Under the pieces are notes generated by a model. The model was not told the DNA's origin, did no database searches, and was given only the letters and a program-made list of their open reading frames with translations. The position numbers and the translations under genes are program-made. Shown here one piece after another: positions 5,622 through 8,274 of a stretch of 8,274 nucleotides of DNA. Source of the stretch: a bacterium (GTDB lineage Bacteria > Patescibacteriota > Minisyncoccia > Minisyncoccales > UBA10102); assembly GCA_030698465.1 (NCBI GenBank), contig JAUYJZ010000030.1:1-8274 (forward strand), given 5' to 3'. The first letter of the stretch is position 1; every line of letters starts with the position of its first letter.

Positions 5622-6193
5622 AAAAATTGTGTCCCCATCATCAAATACCTTTAGAGCAAGCTTCTATTTTGGGAGTTCAGATTGACTACTGCCCAAAAGG
5701 CTACGGCTTGTGGTTTGACGAGCATGAGCTTTTAGAAGCAAAAGATGCAAAAGACCGAGAACTGAGATGGCTGGACATTGATTTGTGGAAAGACCTTGCC
5801 AAGTTCACTCTTTCTCCAAACACAAAGCTCTGCCCTAAAGATCGTCTTCCCATGTATGAGGTAGAGTATGCCGCCTCGGAAGAGGCGAGCCTCGCCCCTG
5901 TGGGGCGGGGGGACTCTGGCATTAAGGTGGACCTTTGCAGCATATGCAGAGGGATATGGCTGGACCGAGGGGAGTTTAAAAACATTATTGTGTATTTGAG
6001 AGAGTCCTCGGAGAACCGGATTCTCTACCACTATACGAGAAATCTTCTTGAGGAGGCATGGGAGGTGTTTTCGGGCCCCGAGATTCTCCGGGAGGAAGTA
6101 TTAGATTTTCTGGCTGTTTTAAAGCTCTTGATGTATAAGTTTGCAGTGCAGTATTCAAAACTCTCTCAGATTATGGTATCGTTACCCAGATAG
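5618..6193 (+). CDS. Small protein with two degenerate TFIIB-type zinc knuckles
   Basis: The pattern C-P-x-x ... D-x-C-x-x-C-x-G-x-W-x-D-x-x-E is that of the zf-TFIIB family, whose biochemical function is not known to me. Knuckle 1: CPHH (5-8), then C25-P-K-G and the GLWFDEHEL end; the fourth ligand is Gly28. Knuckle 2: CPKD (72-75), with Asp at the second ligand position, then C107-S-I-C110-RGIWLDRGEF intact. Zinc binding, if kept, must use His or Asp. The loop of knuckle 2 is 35 residues from first to third ligand against 20 in knuckle 1; the extra 15 are encoded by a hairpin-rich segment (5870-5914). Residues about 125-191 are helical with no known domain. It is coupled to htpX by the ATGA overlap, so a role with HtpX and LemA in membrane quality control is inferred. 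A tRNA begins one base after its TAG stop. Confidence 0.85.
   Translation: MKKLCPHHQIPLEQASILGVQIDYCPKGYGLWFDEHELLEAKDAKDRELRWLDIDLWKDLAKFTLSPNTKLCPKDRLPMYEVEYAASEEASLAPVGRGDSGIKVDLCSICRGIWLDRGEFKNIIVYLRESSENRILYHYTRNLLEEAWEVFSGPEILREEVLDFLAVLKLLMYKFAVQYSKLSQIMVSLPR
5872..5910. repeat. Tandem GC-rich hairpins inserted in frame in the zinc-knuckle gene
   Basis: CGCCTC (5872-5877) pairs with GAGGCG (5882-5887) over a GGAA loop. CGCCCC (5893-5898) pairs with GGGGCG (5902-5907) over TGT, and the stem extends by three pairs, one of them T-G, to 5890-5910. The segment encodes AASEEASLAPVGRGD, rich in small and charged residues and unlike the rest of the protein. It is markedly more GC-rich than its surroundings. 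It accounts for the 15-residue excess of this knuckle, as expected for a 45-base in-frame insertion. Confidence 0.6.
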
Positions 6194-6194
6194 A

Positions 6195-6281
6195 GGAGGC
6201 GTGCCAGAGCGGCCGAATGGGCGACACTGGAAATGTCGTATACTCGAAAGGGTATCAGAGGTTCGAATCCTCTCGCCTCCG
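6195..6281 (+). tRNA. tRNA-Ser (anticodon GGA)
   Basis: This is a class II tRNA of 87 bases that decodes UCC and UCU. The acceptor stem is GGAGGCG (6195-6201) with CGCCTCC (6274-6280), and the discriminator is G6281. The D stem is a short CCA/TGG, as usual for serine tRNAs. The anticodon stem is CGACA/TGTCG (6222-6226, 6234-6238) with loop CTGGAAA, giving anticodon GGA at 6229-6231. The long variable arm pairs ATACTC with GGGTAT over GAAA. The T arm is AGAGG-TTCGAAT-CCTCT. CCA is not encoded (CAC follows G6281), so a CCA-adding enzyme is needed. It starts one base after the preceding gene's stop and may be processed from the operon transcript; I see no convincing separate promoter. Confidence 0.96.
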
Positions 6282-6298
6282 CACAAGTTCGAATTTTA

Positions 6299-6407
6299 CC
6301 CCGCACGAAGCTTTGCTTTCGTGCGGGGCCCTCCCTCTCCGCAACGTACAAAATCAAAGATTTTTACGTTGCTGAAACGTAAAATTCTGAAAGAATTTGT
6401 ACGTTTC
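6299..6407. repeat. Array of three hairpins after tRNA-Ser
   Basis: Hairpin 4 (6299-6328): CCCCGCACGAA pairs with TTCGTGCGGGG, plus GC/GC, around a TTT loop with one bulged T. Hairpin 5 (6341-6372): GCAACGTA pairs with TACGTTGC and AAAATC with GATTTT, around an AAA loop with one bulged C. One base later, hairpin 6 (6374-6407): GAAACGTA pairs with TACGTTTC and AAATTCT with AGAATTT, around a GAA loop with one bulged G. These are the stem types of 3927-4127 in reverse order. Hairpin 4 may also help end the tRNA transcript, but no T run follows it. The stretch 6282-6419 holds nothing else that I recognise. Confidence 0.7.
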
Positions 6408-6419
6408 GCCAATCTATTT

Positions 6420-6680
6420 ATGTTTTATTACGTTTATATCCTTGAAAGTCTGAAAAACAGATCATTATACATTGGTTATACTACCGATTTAAAGAAAAGA
6501 TTTGCAGAGCATAACAATGGAGAGAGCTTAGCAGCAAAACCATTTAGACCATATAAACTTATATTCTACGAGGCGTTTATTAACAAAAAAGACGCTAAGG
6601 CGCGAGAGGAATACTTGAAAAGCGGTTGGGGATTTAGAAGCATTAAGAAAATGTTGAAGGGCTATTTAAAACAAAAGTAG
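6420..6680 (+). CDS. Small GIY-YIG nuclease-domain protein
   Basis: This is a single-domain GIY-YIG protein of 86 residues, the size of the short YhbQ/UPF0213-like group common in CPR bacteria and Bacteroidetes. Its cellular role is not established; a DNA-cleaving or DNA-binding role is inferred from the domain. The motif appears as YVYIL (residues 4-8) and SLYIGYTTDLKKRFAEHN, with the catalytic-type Arg in KKRF and the His in AEHN. The catalytic-type Glu is in AREEYLKS, followed by the closing GFRSIKKML. The open frame extends upstream into the tRNA and hairpins, but family proteins start at MFYYVYIL, so ATG 6420 is chosen. No Shine-Dalgarno is present; hairpin 6 ends 12 bases before the ATG. 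Its A+T-rich sequence contrasts with the genes before it. Confidence 0.88.
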   Translation: MFYYVYILESLKNRSLYIGYTTDLKKRFAEHNNGESLAAKPFRPYKLIFYEAFINKKDAKAREEYLKSGWGFRSIKKMLKGYLKQK

Positions 6681-6752
6681 AAGCTGATTATTCAAACTAT
6701 GGCGAAAATCGCCAAGGCGTTGGATGTTTTAATTGAGGATCTAATAAAATAA
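6681..6752 (+). pseudogene. 3' remnant of an XRE-type helix-turn-helix regulator
   Basis: Directly after the nuclease stop, the same frame reads KLIIQTMAKIAKALDVLIED, then LIK and TAA (6750-6752). This resembles the end of a Cro/C1-type HTH domain, where a sequence like TLxKIAKALGVSxDDLIK forms the last helices. Only these ~23 codons remain, too few for a working DNA-binding domain. ATG 6699 could give a 17-residue peptide, but no ribosome site is seen. I infer a deletion remnant; the similarity is by eye and short. Confidence 0.45.
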
Positions 6753-6755
6753 ATT

Positions 6756-7343
6756 ATGAATTTCCAAAAATTTACACCGCGGTTAATTATTTTACTAATT
6801 ACGATTGTTATTTTGGGCGTGGCAGGATTTTTTATCTACAATAGTTTTTTCCGTCCCGCGCAACAAATAGTTAAAGAAAAAGTGGTCGGAAAATCCGACT
6901 TATTTGGAACAATGCTCGCTTTTAATATAAACGATGCGGCGATAGATATGCCTGGTAAGATAGATGCCCTCCAAAAAGGTTGGACTGAATTTAAAAAAGA
7001 TAATTCGGCCTATCAGAATTTTAAAGGCAACTTGAAAAAACTTATTCAAGACCGTGCAAAACTTGTGAAAGCGACGGGTTTTTCTATTGACCGAGAAATT
7101 GTTGGCTACTTCACCTGGAATGTTATTGAACCACAAAAGGGACAATTTGATTGGGAGTTAACTGATATTTATGTAAAAGGAGCTTCAAATGCCGGTGTCA
7201 AAATTTCTGCAGTTATCCAACCCTTTGCCAGCTGGGACCAAAAAAACACACCAGCAATTACTGGATGCAACGCTTTGGATTTTGCTTACTATGATTATAA
7301 AGCTGGGCCGTTGAACGATCTTACCGAATATGAAATTTTTTGA
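6756..7343 (+). CDS. Glycoside-hydrolase-like protein (clan GH-A pattern), N-terminal part, ends at a frameshift
   Basis: Residues about 9-30 (a hydrophobic run LIILLITIVILGVAGFFIY after MNFQKFTPR) are a signal anchor, so the protein is secreted or tied to the membrane facing out. GYFTWNVIEPQKGQFDW (117-133) followed by a GASNAGVKISAVIQPFASW strand is the usual start of clan GH-A (beta/alpha)8 hydrolases: a tryptophan, an IEP turn, then a strand with a possible substrate site. The reading stops at TGA 7341, straight after six Ts (7336-7341), while the fold clearly continues in the -1 frame from TTG 7340. The product alone (195 residues) lacks both catalytic glutamates. Start ATG 6756 is the only reasonable one; no Shine-Dalgarno. 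The exact GH family and substrate cannot be told from the sequence by eye. Confidence 0.75.
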   Translation: MNFQKFTPRLIILLITIVILGVAGFFIYNSFFRPAQQIVKEKVVGKSDLFGTMLAFNINDAAIDMPGKIDALQKGWTEFKKDNSAYQNFKGNLKKLIQDRAKLVKATGFSIDREIVGYFTWNVIEPQKGQFDWELTDIYVKGASNAGVKISAVIQPFASWDQKNTPAITGCNALDFAYYDYKAGPLNDLTEYEIF

Positions 7344-8274
7344 AGAAAACAGTTGAACGTTATAAAGATAAAGTCGCTGTTTGGGAGATTGGCAATGAAG
7401 TTGAAGGCCAATGTGGTGGTTATCAAAATAATCCCGAAGGTTATTTAAAACTCTTAAAAATCTCTTACGGCATTATTAAAGAAATTGACCCCGAGGCCAA
7501 AGTTCTAAATGGTGGCGCTTTAGAATTTCTTGATGATAGCATTAAAAATTTTTGGACAAAGTTTTTCCAACTTGGTGGCGACCAATATCTTGATTACTTC
7601 AATGTCCACTACAATATGGAGCGTATCCAAAACGCCAAGTTGAATCCTGCCACTTTTCAGGAAGTTTTAGCATTTTATAACAATCTAATGGATAAAAACG
7701 GCGGCAGGAAACCCTTATATCTAACAGAGTTTGGCATTTATTCTGGTTCACCATCTGCTCAGCCAATTAGCCAACCCGATCAAGAACCGGGTCAAATCCA
7801 AGCAAATTTGATAGCACAATTAGTGCTACCTGCACAATCTCCCACTCAACCAGCAAACGACCCGTGTGGCGATAATATTTGCGATGATTTTGAAAAACAA
7901 AATTCCAATGCCTGTCCGCAAGATTGTGGCGGCAGTGCGTCGAGCGGAAATCCAGAACAACCCTCCGGACAACCCACACAAGGACCACCCGCAGGTCAAA
8001 ATGTTCCACCAGAACAAGGACAAACCATACGCAATGTAAGCGAAAATGAGCAAGCAGTCTTGTATTTTAAATATTCCATTCTGGCTTTTGCCGATGGTGT
8101 TAAAATGGTCTTCATTGATTTGGTTGGTAAGGGCAACGATATTGTCGGCTCTTCAATGGCATTTAATACCGATAGCGAACCGCGACTTTTTCTCACCACT
8201 TTAAAAATGATTGATAGCAAGATCAGCAATTTTTCCAAGGCAGAAAAAATTGCTGATGGTCAATATAAATTTAC
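7340..8274 (+). CDS. Glycoside-hydrolase-like protein, continuation in -1 frame (3' end outside window)
   Basis: The frame is open from 7340 to the window edge (311 codons) and continues the preceding protein as LKKTVERYKDKVAVWEIGNE. In joined numbering Glu215 in EIGNEVEG (7397-7399) is the likely acid/base and Glu325 in LYLTEFGIYSG (7727-7729) the likely nucleophile, the asparagine-glutamate and late-strand glutamate of clan GH-A. The barrel resumes at SENEQAVLYFKYSILAFADG (8039 onward) and runs on to a TTLKMIDSKI helix typical after the last strand. Between them (about 7747-8035) lies a ~97-residue insert rich in Gln, Pro and Gly with a four-Cys module. Read alone it would need TTG 7340 or ATG 7615, so I take it as the second half of one gene, perhaps a surface enzyme on polysaccharide. 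Confidence 0.75.
   Translation, partial: MKKTVERYKDKVAVWEIGNEVEGQCGGYQNNPEGYLKLLKISYGIIKEIDPEAKVLNGGALEFLDDSIKNFWTKFFQLGGDQYLDYFNVHYNMERIQNAKLNPATFQEVLAFYNNLMDKNGGRKPLYLTEFGIYSGSPSAQPISQPDQEPGQIQANLIAQLVLPAQSPTQPANDPCGDNICDDFEKQNSNACPQDCGGSASSGNPEQPSGQPTQGPPAGQNVPPEQGQTIRNVSENEQAVLYFKYSILAFADGVKMVFIDLVGKGNDIVGSSMAFNTDSEPRLFLTTLKMIDSKISNFSKAEKIADGQYKF
7865..7927 (+). other. Four-cysteine CGDxxC...CPxDC module inside the hydrolase
   Basis: Within the protein from 7340, 21 residues read C-GDNI-C, ten residues, C-PQD-C. CGDGxC...CPxDC modules of this kind recur in surface proteins of CPR bacteria and some other groups; the four cysteines probably form two disulfides or a metal site outside the cell. 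Flanking linkers are low-complexity Gln/Pro/Gly. Its place inside the catalytic barrel and not at an end is unusual. Confidence 0.6.

Noticed and set aside
6166..6357. Reverse-strand open frame of 63 codons containing the phrase GFEPLIPF
   Set aside because: It is the antisense reading of tRNA-Ser and its hairpin; such frames are a well-known false gene call.
3927..6407. A composite transposon bounded by the two hairpin arrays
   Set aside because: No transposase, no direct target repeats and no long terminal identity are visible; only the stem order is mirrored.
6141..6419. Upstream extension of the GIY-YIG frame
   Set aside because: It overlaps the zinc-knuckle gene, the tRNA and three hairpins; homologues begin at MFYYVYIL.

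Overview
The window looks like a chromosomal stretch from a Candidate Phyla Radiation (Patescibacteria, probably Parcubacteria-like) bacterium. This is inference. The supporting signs are small genes, mostly weak Shine-Dalgarno sites, the set groES-groEL / lemA-htpX / GIY-YIG nuclease, a surface protein with a CGDxxC...CPxDC module, and a tRNA without an encoded CCA end. The genetic code appears standard: htpX ends at TGA, in an ATGA overlap with the next gene. All recognised genes are on the + strand.

Layout. Bases 1-1317 are the C-terminal half of uvrA (nucleotide excision repair). A good promoter at the end of uvrA drives a small unrecognised gene (1363-1788) that ends in its own terminator. 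A second promoter carries a half-conserved CIRCE operator and precedes groES (1910-2200) and groEL (2277-3908), the chaperonin pair; their spacer holds a long hairpin. After groEL comes an array of hairpins and a structured leader, then lemA (membrane protein), htpX (membrane zinc protease) and a small protein with two degenerate TFIIB-type zinc knuckles. These three look like one membrane quality-control operon. A tRNA-Ser(GGA) starts one base after the last of them. A second hairpin array follows, then a small GIY-YIG nuclease, the 3' tail of a lost XRE-type regulator, and a membrane-anchored or secreted glycoside-hydrolase-like gene (clan GH-A pattern). That last gene is split by a one-base frameshift at a T run and leaves the window at its 3' end. 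From about 6410 on the sequence is visibly richer in A+T than before.

The most unusual signal is a set of tandem hairpins. Two three-hairpin arrays (3927-4127 and 6299-6407) have the same three stem types in mirror-image order and lie either side of lemA-htpX-zinc knuckle-tRNA. GC-rich tandem hairpins also sit in frame inside two proteins, in the uvrA inter-domain linker and in the second zinc knuckle. In the knuckle the loop is exactly 15 residues (45 bases) longer than its sister. Together they suggest a palindromic repeat that has spread through this genome, including into coding sequence. The lemA leader may in addition work as a translational switch. No database search was possible, so family names rest on motif recognition.
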